46,914 bases of DNA. It comes from Fusobacterium perfoetens ATCC 29250. GTDB taxonomy: Bacteria > Fusobacteriota > Fusobacteriia > Fusobacteriales > Fusobacteriaceae. Below the pieces are notes generated by a model. It made no database searches and had not been told where the DNA came from. It was given only the letters and a program-made list of their open reading frames with translations. This document shows positions 1-8,064 of this stretch, in pieces. Each line of letters opens with the position of its first letter. The first letter of the stretch is position 1. The DNA lies in NCBI RefSeq assembly GCF_000622245.1, contig NZ_JHXW01000015.1, positions 1 through 46,914 of the forward strand, read 5' to 3'. The position numbers and the translations under genes were made by a program.

Positions 1-124
1 AGCGGGAAACTGACTTTAAGATAAGTACTCTATAGACAACTTCGAGACTAGGAGTTAGATAGGTTGGGAGTGTAAGTGAAGTAATTCATTAAGCGGACCA
101 ATACTAATAAGTCGGAATCTTAAT
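1..124 (+). rRNA. 23S ribosomal RNA, 3' end (partial)
   Basis: The sequence matches the conserved 3' terminal part of bacterial 23S rRNA, including the late GACCAATACTAATAAG segment close to the 3' end. It is cut off by the window start. The exact 3' terminus is estimated from the last conserved bases before AT-rich spacer. A 5S gene follows about 50 bases later, the normal rRNA operon order. Confidence 0.9.
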
Positions 125-173
125 CAAGAGAAATTACTATGTAGTATTGAGTGTTTAAAAACTCAAAATATAA

Positions 174-290
174 GTTGGCAAGAAAAGCTACGAGGGTACA
201 CCTAGTAACATACCGAACCTAGCAGTTAAGCTCGTAAACGCTGAAAGTACTTGGGGGGCAGCCCTCTGGGAGGATAGGAACTTGCCAACT
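174..290 (+). rRNA. 5S ribosomal RNA
   Basis: About 117 bases bounded by complementary ends (GTTGGCA at the start, TGCCAAC at the end) that form helix I. Internal conserved 5S elements are present (CCGAACC; the G-rich CTTGGGGGGCAGCCCTCTGGG region; GATAGGAACTTGCC). It lies directly downstream of 23S. The closing stem is followed at once by a T-rich run (291-306), which could terminate the rRNA operon. Confidence 0.93.
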
Positions 291-300
291 TTTTTTATTT

Positions 301-623
301 TTTGAAAAAATAAAAAAAGAAAATATAAAATATTTAGAAATTAAAAAGTTATTATGAAAGAGTTATACAATAATTTATATTTTTTATTAATAGTATTTAA
401 TACAAAGTAATAAATGTAAAAATTAAAATAAGATTTAAAAAAATGAATTTATATTTTGATTGAAATATAAAAAATAGAGTAAAAGGATTTATCAAAGTTT
501 GCTAAGTTTTAAAAAATATATAAAGTATAATATAAAAATAAAAATTTTAATATAGATTTGTGATAAAAAATTAATAAATAAAATATTTTAAAAGTAGAAA
601 AAATTAAGATTAAGAAAAAAAAG
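301..623. other. AT-rich intergenic spacer with no gene seen
   Basis: Very AT-rich sequence between the rRNA operon and the HU gene. The only ORF noticed (ATG at 354, 18 codons) has no ribosome binding site. No tRNA, promoter of good quality or repeat was recognised before the terminator at 624. Confidence 0.6.
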
Positions 624-668
624 AACTGAGTAAAACATTTTTTGAAATGTTACTCAGTTTTTTTTATA
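624..668. terminator. Bidirectional terminator downstream of HU
   Basis: A hairpin with left arm from AACTGAGTA at 624 and right arm ending TACTCAGTT near 659, with a two-base bulge. It is flanked by A-rich sequence on the left and T8 on the right, so it can end transcription from either strand. It probably ends the minus-strand HU transcript and backs up rRNA termination. Confidence 0.75.
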
Positions 669-718
669 ACTTTAAATTTTTTAATAAAAATTATCTAAGT
701 TAAAGATAGAATTATATT

Positions 719-1057
719 TTATTTATTTTTTGATTTACGAGTTCTTTTTTTAGTAATTTTTTCTTGTTCTTTAGTGAAGTCATCAATTCTTTTATTGAAA
801 GTAGAAGCTGGTTTAAAATTAATTCTATATTTTGTTTCAGTCATAATCATTTCACCAGTTTTAGGATTTCTACCTTCTCTACCTTTTAAAATTCTTTTTT
901 CAAAATTTCCAAATTTTCTTAAAATAACAAGGTCATCTTTTTCCATAGCCACCTTCATAGTTTCCATAAATAATTCTACTTGTTGTGCTGCTACAGAAAA
1001 ACTTTCAATATTTCCCAATTCTTGATAAAGAGCAACAAAATCTTTCTTTTTCATCAT
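719..1057 (-). CDS. HU family DNA-binding protein
   Basis: A nucleoid-associated protein of the HU/IHF family that binds and bends DNA as a dimer. The 112-residue product has the family layout: two N-terminal helices (residues 1-45), the FGNFEKR segment (about 49-55), and the beta-arm signature GREGRNPKTGE (59-69) with the arm-tip proline, followed by FKPASTFNKRI. It exceeds the usual 90 residues because of a lysine/arginine-rich tail (about 95-112), which should add non-specific DNA contact. A GGGAGG site (1069-1074) precedes two adjacent in-frame ATGs (1057 and 1054); the first has the more usual spacing. The gene stands alone and is bounded by the terminator at 624-668. HU rather than IHF is a guess; no partner gene is seen. 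Confidence 0.93.
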   Translation of the reverse strand: MMKKKDFVALYQELGNIESFSVAAQQVELFMETMKVAMEKDDLVILRKFGNFEKRILKGREGRNPKTGEMIMTETKYRINFKPASTFNKRIDDFTKEQEKITKKRTRKSKNK

Positions 1058-1164
1058 AATATAGTTTTCCTCCCATTAAAAAATAATAAAAAAAATCAAA
1101 AAGTATTTTTTTAGAATATAATATCATATTTTAATGAAAAAAAAAAGAGAAAAATTAAAAAAAC

Positions 1165-1193
1165 TTTATAATCATGAGTTTATATGATAAAAT
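1165..1193 (+). promoter_or_regulatory. Candidate promoter for the HAD hydrolase gene
   Basis: TTTATA (1165-1170), a 17-base spacer and TAAAAT (1188-1193) preceded by an extended -10 TGA. The start codon is at 1230 behind GAGGAGGG. In such AT-rich DNA, matches of this quality can arise by chance. Confidence 0.45.
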
Positions 1194-1229
1194 AGTAAAA
1201 AATATATTCATAAGAAATGAGGAGGGTTA

Positions 1230-1949
1230 ATGATAGGGGCTTTTTTTGATATAGATGGTACTATATGTAGAAATTCACTTTTAACAGAACACTTTAAAAA
1301 GATGATTAAATATGAATTAATTGACCCTTTAGTTTATGAAGGAAAAGTTAAAGAAACTTTTAGATTATGGACTGAGAGAGTAGGAGATTATGATGGATAT
1401 TTATTAACTCTTACAGAAAGTTATGTAAATGCTATGATTGGAATTTCAGAAAAAGATAATGAGTTTGTATCAGAACAGGTAATGAAATTGAAAGGAAATA
1501 GAGTTTATAAATATACAAGAGAAAGAATAAAATGGCATAAAGAGCAAGGACATAAAGTAATTTTTATATCTGGAAGTCCTGATTTTCTAGTAAGAAGAAT
1601 GGCTGAAAAATGGGGAGCTAATGATTATCAAGGTTCGATTTATCATATAAAAGATGGAAAATTTTCTGGTGAAATATCTCCTATGTGGGATTCTAAAAAT
1701 AAAATTAAAAGTTTAAATAAATTTTGTGAAAAATATGATATTGATTTAGAAAAAAGTTTTGCTTATGGAGATACTAGTGGTGATTATTCAATGTTGAAAT
1801 CTGTTGGGAATCCTATAGCAATTAATCCATCTAAAGAATTTTTAGATAAAATAAGAAATGATAAAGAAATTGCACAAAAGGTAAAAATAGTAATAGAAAG
1901 AAAAGATGTAATATACAAAGTTAATATAAATGTAGAAACTATAGATTAA
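1230..1949 (+). CDS. HAD-superfamily hydrolase, subfamily IB (SerB-like phosphatase)
   Basis: A cytosolic Mg-dependent phosphatase of the haloacid dehalogenase superfamily. The visible motifs are I, DIDGT at 7-11 (nucleophile D7, acid/base D9); II, the serine in FISGSPD (S114); III, a lysine near 157-159; and IV, GDTSGD at 180-185. The helical cap between motifs I and II and the 239-residue length fit the IB group, which includes phosphoserine phosphatase and small-molecule or lipid phosphatases. Substrate cannot be decided; adjacency to a Nudix hydrolase suggests a metabolite-salvage or clean-up role, but that is inference. The start is set by GAGGAGGG (1219-1226) with tight spacing. Confidence 0.85.
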   Translation: MIGAFFDIDGTICRNSLLTEHFKKMIKYELIDPLVYEGKVKETFRLWTERVGDYDGYLLTLTESYVNAMIGISEKDNEFVSEQVMKLKGNRVYKYTRERIKWHKEQGHKVIFISGSPDFLVRRMAEKWGANDYQGSIYHIKDGKFSGEISPMWDSKNKIKSLNKFCEKYDIDLEKSFAYGDTSGDYSMLKSVGNPIAINPSKEFLDKIRNDKEIAQKVKIVIERKDVIYKVNINVETID

Positions 1950-1962
1950 TTTGGGAGGAATA

Positions 1963-2460
1963 ATGGAGGAATTTGTATTTTTAAAACCAAGAAAAATGAA
2001 ACATCCAGTTAATGGGATGACTTTAGAATACTTAGAGAAGCAAAGTGCAATAGCAGCACTTTTAGTTTCTAATGATGGGAAAAAAGGATATTTTGTAGAA
2101 CAATTTAGACCTGGCATTAAAGAAAATTCTTTAGAAGTTATAGCAGGACTTATAGATGAAGGTGAAGTACCAGAAGATGCTTTATATAGAGAAGTAAGAG
2201 AGGAAGGAGGATATTCTAGGGAAGATTATGATATTATTTATGAGGAAAAGAAACCTTTAGCAATATCTCCTGGATATACTGAAGAAAAATTGAGTTTATA
2301 TATTTTAAAATTAAAAGATAAAGCAAATCAAAAAGAATTAAAGTTAGATGAAGGAGAAGATTTAACAGGAAAATGGTTTGATTTTGACGAAATTTTAGAG
2401 AAATCTCAGGATTTCAAAACTTTTTATTTAGTAAAAATATATAAATATTTAGGAAAATAA
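1963..2460 (+). CDS. Nudix hydrolase, ADP-ribose pyrophosphatase-like
   Basis: Hydrolyses nucleoside diphosphates linked to another moiety; the subtype most resembles ADP-ribose pyrophosphatases. The Nudix box is complete at residues 62-84: G62, five residues, E68, seven residues, then REVREEGGY, matching GX5EX7REUXEEXGU. Length is 165 residues from the ATG at 1963, which has GGGAGG at 1953-1958. An in-frame TTG at 1951 overlaps that site and is not the likely start. The stop overlaps the start of the next gene by one base (TAATG), so the HAD, Nudix and YgjP genes probably form one operon. Confidence 0.88.
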   Translation: MEEFVFLKPRKMKHPVNGMTLEYLEKQSAIAALLVSNDGKKGYFVEQFRPGIKENSLEVIAGLIDEGEVPEDALYREVREEGGYSREDYDIIYEEKKPLAISPGYTEEKLSLYILKLKDKANQKELKLDEGEDLTGKWFDFDEILEKSQDFKTFYLVKIYKYLGK

Positions 2461-3128
2461 TGAATAAATTAAAATTACCAGATAGTTTAAAAGATATTGA
2501 AGTAGTTATTAATAGAAAAAAAATAAAAAATATAATAATAAAAATAGATGATGAGTGTAAAATAAAAATTTCCTTACCTTTTGGAGTACCAAATAATTAT
2601 GTAGAAAAAATTATTGAAAAAAGGGAAAAATGGATATTAGAAATAATTAGTCAAAAGAAAAAAATAAAAAATAATTTTGATGAAAATTTTATTTATTTAG
2701 GAAAAAGTTATCAAATACAAATAAATAATTCTATGGAAGAATTTTGTCAATTAAAAAATGGAAAATTTTATATAAATATTCAGAAAAATTCTTTTGAAAA
2801 TAGAAAAAAATTAATTGATAAGTGGATATGTGAAAATTTTTATGATTTAATGATAGAGTTAACTATGACTATAGGAGAAAAAATAGGATATACTCCAATT
2901 AAAATAAAATTTAGAGATATGAAAACTAGATGGGGTTCTTGTAATTCTATGAAAAAAAGTATTACCTACAATCATCAGTTGTATAAGAAATCTATTTATT
3001 TTATAGAATATGTTGTATTACATGAGTTAGCTCATATTCCATATCCTCATCATCAAAAAACTTTTTGGGAATTTATTGAAAAAATTATGCCTGATTGGAA
3101 AGAAAGAAAAAAATTAGGAAATATTTGA
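2460..3128 (+). CDS. YgjP/DUF45-type zinc metallopeptidase-like protein
   Basis: A 222-residue protein of the YgjP (DUF45) family, relatives of M48 and SprT-like zinc peptidases. The family marks are RWGSC (157-161) and the zinc-binding HELAH (188-192) with further histidines at HPYPHH (192-198) that supply the third ligand. There is no signal peptide or membrane segment, so it should be cytosolic. Its substrate is not known for the family. It has no strong ribosome binding site and starts by one-base overlap with the Nudix stop, implying translational coupling. It is very lysine- and asparagine-rich, like the rest of the window. Confidence 0.85.
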   Translation: MNKLKLPDSLKDIEVVINRKKIKNIIIKIDDECKIKISLPFGVPNNYVEKIIEKREKWILEIISQKKKIKNNFDENFIYLGKSYQIQINNSMEEFCQLKNGKFYINIQKNSFENRKKLIDKWICENFYDLMIELTMTIGEKIGYTPIKIKFRDMKTRWGSCNSMKKSITYNHQLYKKSIYFIEYVVLHELAHIPYPHHQKTFWEFIEKIMPDWKERKKLGNI

Positions 3129-3135
3129 TAAAATT

Positions 3136-3164
3136 TTGTTAAAAAAATAAAAATATAATAAAAT
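3136..3164 (+). promoter_or_regulatory. Candidate promoter for the LuxR-type regulator gene
   Basis: TTGTTA (3136-3141), 17 bases, TAAAAT (3159-3164), followed by GGAGG and ATG at 3189. A TATAAT at 3154 lies too close to this -35 to pair with it. Confidence 0.5.
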
Positions 3165-3188
3165 TGAAAAATTTTATTAGGAGGTTTT

Positions 3189-4289
3189 ATGAAACCTAAA
3201 AATATGGGACAAATAAATTTTTTTACTGAAATGTCAGAACATCAAATTTCAGCACAAGAATTTTTTGGAAATGTTTTATTAGAATCAATTAAGAGAAATT
3301 TTGGGTTAAAAAAAATAGTTATTTTCTTTTTTGATGTTCAAGGAAAATTTTTATCTTTGATAAATTCAGAAGATACTAAAAAAAATGATACCAAACATCC
3401 TTATAAAGAATTTGTATTAATAGATATTATAAGACATATAATATTTCAGGATGCTGTAAGAGATAAATTAACTTATTTTGATGTAACTCCTAGAATATAT
3501 AAATCAACAGACATTATAAGTAAAAGTGACTATAATAAATCTTCATATGTAGAGTTTTTGGAAAAGAATTTTAATGCACATTATAGTTTAACAGTACCTT
3601 TTGGAATAAATGCTTATATTCAAGTAAGTTTTTTTAAATCTTATGATGAGGGAGATTTTTCAGAAGAAGAAACAGAAGAATTAAAAAAGATATATGTATA
3701 TATAGCAAATTCTTATAAAAATTTTAAGAAATATGAACAAGCTAAAATAATAGCTAATATTCAAAATGAAATAATAGCACGTGGAGAAAAGGCATATTTA
3801 ATTACAGATGATTTTATGCATATTTTAAGTTATAATGAGCTTGCTAAGGATTATTTAAAAGATATATTTGGAGAAGCTGTTACAGAACAGATAAATAGTG
3901 AAATTCCTTGTTATTGGTTACCTTTTTTATTAGGAGATGATATGTCTAATGATGAAAAGGATATTAAGACAAGAATTATAAAAAATTGTATATTTAAAAT
4001 TTATACATATAATCAAACTTACTCAAATGGAATTGTAGATAAATATCATTGGATAACTATTTCTCAAAAAATACCTATTAAAAAAGAGTTTAGTTCTTCA
4101 GAAGATAAATTAACAAAAACAGAGGAAAGAATAGTAGAATTATTACATAAAGGATTAACTTATAAAGAAATATCAAATGAATTAGTAGTAAGTTATCACA
4201 CAGTGAAAAAGCACATTCAAAATATTTATACAAAATGTGGAGTAAATAGTCGTTTTGAATTATATAAATGGATAGAAGAAAGAGAATAA
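3189..4289 (+). CDS. LuxR-family transcriptional regulator with N-terminal sensor region
   Basis: A 366-residue DNA-binding regulator. The last 60 residues are a typical LuxR/GerE helix-turn-helix, starting LTKTEERIVELLHKGLTYK and continuing through the recognition helix SYHTVKKHIQNIYTKC. The first 300 residues are not a receiver domain (no phospho-aspartate pattern). Two stretches look like GAF- or PAS-type sensor folds (about 15-175 and 195-290), but I cannot assign a ligand. It lies upstream of the glycyl radical gene set on the same strand, with a terminator and a 180-base operator-rich gap between, so it is the obvious candidate regulator of that operon. This role is inferred from position only. 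Confidence 0.8.
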   Translation: MKPKNMGQINFFTEMSEHQISAQEFFGNVLLESIKRNFGLKKIVIFFFDVQGKFLSLINSEDTKKNDTKHPYKEFVLIDIIRHIIFQDAVRDKLTYFDVTPRIYKSTDIISKSDYNKSSYVEFLEKNFNAHYSLTVPFGINAYIQVSFFKSYDEGDFSEEETEELKKIYVYIANSYKNFKKYEQAKIIANIQNEIIARGEKAYLITDDFMHILSYNELAKDYLKDIFGEAVTEQINSEIPCYWLPFLLGDDMSNDEKDIKTRIIKNCIFKIYTYNQTYSNGIVDKYHWITISQKIPIKKEFSSSEDKLTKTEERIVELLHKGLTYKEISNELVVSYHTVKKHIQNIYTKCGVNSRFELYKWIEERE

Positions 4290-4309
4290 AAAATAAATAA
4301 AAAAGTAAA

Positions 4310-4343
4310 AATCCTATTAGATTTATCTAATAGGATTTTTTTG
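4310..4343 (+). terminator. Intrinsic terminator after the LuxR-type gene
   Basis: A near-perfect 12-bp inverted repeat (ATCCTATTAGAT at 4311-4322, ATCTAATAGGAT at 4325-4336) followed by T7. It separates the regulator gene from the glycyl radical operon. Confidence 0.9.
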
Positions 4344-4351
4344 ATTATTTT

Positions 4352-4394
4352 TTACTCAAAAAACGAATATAAATTACTCTCTAAAAAACGAATA
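4352..4394. repeat. Pair of direct repeats, possible regulator-binding sites
   Basis: TTACTC followed by AAAAAACGAATA occurs at 4352-4369 and again at 4374-4394, with three extra bases inside the second copy. The TTACTC parts are 22 bases apart, about two helical turns, which suits two regulator dimers on one DNA face. Position upstream of the glycyl radical operon suggests regulation; the protein that binds is unknown. Confidence 0.5.
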
Positions 4395-4395
4395 A

Positions 4396-4423
4396 TTAAT
4401 ATAAGGAATATTCCTTATATTAA
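4396..4423. promoter_or_regulatory. Perfect 28-bp palindrome, candidate operator
   Basis: TTAATATAAGGAAT (4396-4409) is followed at once by its exact reverse complement (4410-4423). The central GGAATATTCC makes it more than simple AT symmetry. There is no loop and no T run after it, so it is not a terminator. It lies about 50 bases before a TTGACA box and 115 bases before the activase start, as expected for an operator or activator site. Confidence 0.65.
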
Positions 4424-4474
4424 AATAGTATCAATGGCTACTTGTGTGTAAAAATAATAGTTGCTAAAATATTA

Positions 4475-4509
4475 TTGACAATGTGTTATTTTATAAAACA
4501 ATATAAAAT
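4475..4509 (+). promoter_or_regulatory. Candidate promoter of the glycyl radical operon
   Basis: A consensus -35 TTGACA (4475-4480) has only poor -10 partners: CAATAT at 4499 with 18-base spacing, or the better TATAAA at 4502 with 21. A strong -35 with an off-consensus or badly spaced -10 fits a promoter that needs an activator. The palindrome and direct repeats lie just upstream. Confidence 0.4.
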
Positions 4510-4538
4510 ACTAGAAAAAATATTTGGGAGGAATATTT

Positions 4539-5486
4539 GTGCAAGAGGGAATAGTTTTTAATATCCAAAGATTTACAATACATGATGGTCCTGGATTAAG
4601 AACAGAACTTTTTTTAAAAGGTTGTCCTTTGAGATGTGATTGGTGTAGTAATCCTGAAAGTTGGAGTATTAATATACAACCAGGAGTTTATAAGAAAAAA
4701 TGTATCTCTTATAAGAAATGTGCAGAATGTGAGACAGCTTGTCAAGAAAAAAATGTTCTTAAGTTTTATAGAGGAAAACTTATAGAAATAGATAGGGAAA
4801 AATGTTCTAATTGTATGAAATGTACTGATGCCTGTCCTTCAGAAGCTATAAAGCAATGGGGTAAAAAGATGTCAGTAGAAGAATGTATGGAAATAATTAG
4901 AAAAGATAAAGGATATTATGAACGTTCTGGTGGAGGAGTTACAGTTTCAGGTGGAGACCCTTTAGTTCAAAGTGATTTTGTATTAGAACTTTTTAAAAAA
5001 TGTAAAGAAGAAAATATTCAGACTTGTTGTGAATCAACATTTTATTCTGATTGGAAAAATATAGAAAAACTATTACCATATACAGATTTAATAATATCAG
5101 ATATAAAATTTATGGATAGAGAAAAGCATAAACAATATACAGGAGTATATAATGATTTGATTTTAGAAAATTTAAAAAAATTGTCGAAAGAAAAATCAGA
5201 AATTATATTGAGAATACCTGTAATACCAAATATAAATGATGATATGGAAAATATAAAATCAACAGCAGATTTTATTTTAAATGAAATGAACAATTCAGTT
5301 AGAACTTTACAATTATTAAGTTTTATGAGATTGGGTGAAGAAAAATATACTTCTTTAGGTATTCCTTATAAAATGGAAAATGTAAAAATAAATAGACGAA
5401 GTTTTCAAAAAAAAGTAAATGAAATAGCTAAGTATTTTAATGAACGTGGAATTCATTGTTTAGTAGGAACAAAAGAAAAAGAATAA
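4539..5486 (+). CDS. Glycyl radical enzyme activase (radical SAM)
   Basis: Cleaves S-adenosylmethionine with a [4Fe-4S] cluster to place the glycyl radical on its partner enzyme, encoded next door. The radical SAM motif CX3CX2C is at C29, C33 and C36. Two further four-cysteine groups (55, 61, 64, 68; 89, 92, 95, 99) form the ferredoxin-like insert typical of activases of dehydratase-type glycyl radical enzymes and absent from PflA. SGGDPL (GGE-type SAM-binding motif) follows. The start is GTG at 4539, seven bases after GGGAGG (4526-4531); an upstream TTG at 4524 has no such site. Length is 315 residues. It is the first gene of a three-gene set, 34 bases before the enzyme gene. Confidence 0.92.
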   Translation: MQEGIVFNIQRFTIHDGPGLRTELFLKGCPLRCDWCSNPESWSINIQPGVYKKKCISYKKCAECETACQEKNVLKFYRGKLIEIDREKCSNCMKCTDACPSEAIKQWGKKMSVEECMEIIRKDKGYYERSGGGVTVSGGDPLVQSDFVLELFKKCKEENIQTCCESTFYSDWKNIEKLLPYTDLIISDIKFMDREKHKQYTGVYNDLILENLKKLSKEKSEIILRIPVIPNINDDMENIKSTADFILNEMNNSVRTLQLLSFMRLGEEKYTSLGIPYKMENVKINRRSFQKKVNEIAKYFNERGIHCLVGTKEKE

Positions 5487-5520
5487 AATAAATTTAAGAT
5501 AAATAAAATGGAGGTAAATT

Positions 5521-8040
5521 ATGGCAGAGATTCATACAACTGCAAGTGGTGTAGAAAAATTTGATCATATTTATTGTTTAGGATATCAAGTTAATCATGA
5601 AGATTGGTCTCCTTTTAAAAGAGTAAATTATTTAAGACAAACTTTTTTAGATCGTTCTTATGATGTTGATGTAGACCGTTTAAGATTAGTTACAGAAGCA
5701 TATAAAAAACATGAAAAAGAATCTAAAAAATTACAATGTGCATATGCTTTTGAAAATATATTATTAAATACAAAATTATATATTTATCCAGAAGATTTAA
5801 TTTTAGGGGAAATAGCAGCTCCAGCTAAAGCAGCTCCTATTTATCCAGAATTTTCTGTAGATTGGATAATAGATGAAATATTACATTCTCCTTTTGAAGA
5901 ACGTGCTCATGACCAATTCTATATAAGAAATGATGAAGAAAGAAAAGAAATTGTAGAATTATGTAGATACTGGCAAGGAAAAACAGTTGAAGATATAATT
6001 AACTCAAGATTAGAAGAGGAACAAACTAAAGGGTCACAATTAGGTAAAAAAATATTTCAAACAAATGTTTATCATTATGCAGGAGTAGGACATTTAGCTA
6101 TTGATTATGGAAAATTAATGAAAGTTGGATATAATGGTTTAATTAATGAAGCTAAAGAAAAATTAAATAAATTAGATAAAAAAGACCCTTATTATGGAGA
6201 CAAAAGAGATTTTTACAATGCTTTAATAATTATGCATGAAGCTGCTAAAAAATATATATTAAGATATGCAAATCTATCTGAGGAATATGCTAGTAAAGAA
6301 GAAAATTTAGTTAGAAAACAAGAATTAGAACAAATGGCTAAAAATTGTTATGAAATAGCAGGAGAACCACCAAAAACTTTTTGGCAAGCTTTACAATTAT
6401 TTAATATAGCAACAACATTGATTCAAATTGAAGGAAATGGACATTCAATTTCTTACGGACGTATGGACCAATGGTTATATGAATTTTACGAAAAAGATAT
6501 AAATGAAAAAAGAATTACAAAAGAATTTGCTTTAGAACTTCTTGAAGTTCAATATGTAAAAATGAATAATCCAACAAAATTAAAAGATAAAGGAACAGTA
6601 GTAGTTCGTAATGGACGTGGTTTTGGAGGAGAAAGTCTTACTATAGGTGGAGTAGACCGTGATGGAAATGATGTAACAAATGATTTAACAATTTTAATGT
6701 TAGAAGCTTCTGCACATACTCGTATGATGAATCCATGGGTTTGTGTACGTATGCATGAAAATACTCCTTATGAATTAAAAGTAAAAACTGTAGAATGTAT
6801 TCGTGCTGGTTATGGACATCCAAAAATTTTTAATGATACAAGTGCAATAAAAGCCATGTTACGTAAAGGAATGACTTTAGAAGAGGCTAGAGATTATTGT
6901 GTAGTGGGATGTGTTGAACCAGATTTACCAGGAAAAGAATATGGATGGCATGATGCTGCTTATGTAAATACAGCAAAAATGATGGAAATGGTAGTAAATG
7001 GAGGTCGTTGTTTAGACTGTGGACCACATTGTATGAGATGGGCTAAATGTGGTGCTTTAGGAAAACAATTAGGACCAAACACAGGTTCATTAGAAACATA
7101 TAAATCTTTTGAAGAAGTATTAGAAAGTGTTGATAAACAATTTGCTTATTGGACTGACCAAATGTGTAGTAGTATGAATATTATAGATTTAGCTCATAGA
7201 GAGAGAAAACCATTACCATATGTATCAGCATTTTATGAGGACTGTATAGAGAGTGGTAAAGATTTAACAGAAGGAGGAGCTAAATACAATGGAATAGGGC
7301 CACAAGCTAGTGGAATAGCAACTTGTGCTGATAGTTTAGCAACTATTAAACAACTTATGTTCGATGAAAAACGTTTTACAGGAAAAGAATTATTACAAGC
7401 TATTAAAGATAACTGGGTAGGACATGAAAAATTATATGCTTTAGTAAATAGTTCAAAAGTTCATCACTATGGAAATGATGATGACTATGCTGATGATTTA
7501 TTTAAATTTATGTTTGAATGTTATTGTTGTCATATAAGAGGAAGAAAAACTACACGAGGAGGAGAATTTAGTCCTGGAGTTTATTCAGTAAATGCTAATG
7601 TTGGAATGGGATTATTTACAAATGCTTCTTTAGATGGAAGAAAAGTAGGAGAAGCAATATCAGATAATATGGGGCCTGTTCATACTGATGGAGGTTCACA
7701 TGATATAAGTGGACCTACAGCTATAGTAAACTCAGTAGCTAAGGTAGACCATAGTCTTGCAAGTAATGGAACATTATTAAATCTGAGATTCCCTCAAGAA
7801 GCAGTAGCAGGAATAGAAGGTAGAGATAACTTAATAAGTTTTATAGAAGAATATATTTCTAAAAAAGGAATGCATGTTCAATTTAATATAATGAGTTCTG
7901 CAACAATGAGAGCAGCACAAAAGAAACCAGAATTATATAAAGATATGTTAGTTCGGGTGGCTGGATACAGTGCTTACTTTGTAGAATTAGGAAAACCATT
8001 ACAAAAAGATTTAATTCAACGTACAGAATTACATTTTTAA
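5521..8040 (+). CDS. Glycyl radical enzyme, dehydratase/lyase type (PFL2 family)
   Basis: An 839-residue oxygen-sensitive glycyl radical enzyme. The radical loop RVAGYSA carries G815; the catalytic cysteine and base are in GCVEP (C464, E466). Residues aligning by spacing with B12-independent glycerol dehydratase are kept: H191 in GVGH, H308-S309 in NGHS, and D478 in GWHD, twelve residues after E466. This favours a diol dehydratase (glycerol, propane-1,2-diol or a sulfonated diol such as dihydroxypropanesulfonate) over choline lyase, which has a threonine near that aspartate. It is about 50 residues longer than glycerol dehydratase, so an isethionate-lyase-like or new substrate is not excluded. 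The next gene, an iron alcohol dehydrogenase, would reduce the aldehyde product. GGAGG at 5511 sets the start. Confidence 0.88.
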   Translation: MAEIHTTASGVEKFDHIYCLGYQVNHEDWSPFKRVNYLRQTFLDRSYDVDVDRLRLVTEAYKKHEKESKKLQCAYAFENILLNTKLYIYPEDLILGEIAAPAKAAPIYPEFSVDWIIDEILHSPFEERAHDQFYIRNDEERKEIVELCRYWQGKTVEDIINSRLEEEQTKGSQLGKKIFQTNVYHYAGVGHLAIDYGKLMKVGYNGLINEAKEKLNKLDKKDPYYGDKRDFYNALIIMHEAAKKYILRYANLSEEYASKEENLVRKQELEQMAKNCYEIAGEPPKTFWQALQLFNIATTLIQIEGNGHSISYGRMDQWLYEFYEKDINEKRITKEFALELLEVQYVKMNNPTKLKDKGTVVVRNGRGFGGESLTIGGVDRDGNDVTNDLTILMLEASAHTRMMNPWVCVRMHENTPYELKVKTVECIRAGYGHPKIFNDTSAIKAMLRKGMTLEEARDYCVVGCVEPDLPGKEYGWHDAAYVNTAKMMEMVVNGGRCLDCGPHCMRWAKCGALGKQLGPNTGSLETYKSFEEVLESVDKQFAYWTDQMCSSMNIIDLAHRERKPLPYVSAFYEDCIESGKDLTEGGAKYNGIGPQASGIATCADSLATIKQLMFDEKRFTGKELLQAIKDNWVGHEKLYALVNSSKVHHYGNDDDYADDLFKFMFECYCCHIRGRKTTRGGEFSPGVYSVNANVGMGLFTNASLDGRKVGEAISDNMGPVHTDGGSHDISGPTAIVNSVAKVDHSLASNGTLLNLRFPQEAVAGIEGRDNLISFIEEYISKKGMHVQFNIMSSATMRAAQKKPELYKDMLVRVAGYSAYFVELGKPLQKDLIQRTELHF

Positions 8041-8064
8041 TATAACTAAGGAGATGGAATATTT

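Noticed and set aside
354-410. Possible 18-codon peptide after 5S rRNA
   Set aside because: No ribosome binding site and AT-rich composition; an open frame this short is expected by chance.
774-1025. ORF antisense to HU
   Set aside because: It overlaps a clear HU gene on the other strand, has no ribosome binding site and reads as low-complexity hydrophobic sequence.
4396-4423. The palindrome as a transcription terminator
   Set aside because: It has no loop, no T run, and a proper terminator for the upstream gene already exists at 4310-4343.
5521-8040. Choline trimethylamine-lyase (CutC) assignment
   Set aside because: The residue pattern after GCVEP has HD (477-478) rather than the CutC-type threonine, the NGHS motif is of dehydratase type, and there are no microcompartment genes.
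5521-8040. Hydroxyproline dehydratase (HypD) assignment
   Set aside because: A pyrroline reductase gene (proC) would be expected nearby; the neighbour is an alcohol dehydrogenase instead. Not fully excluded.
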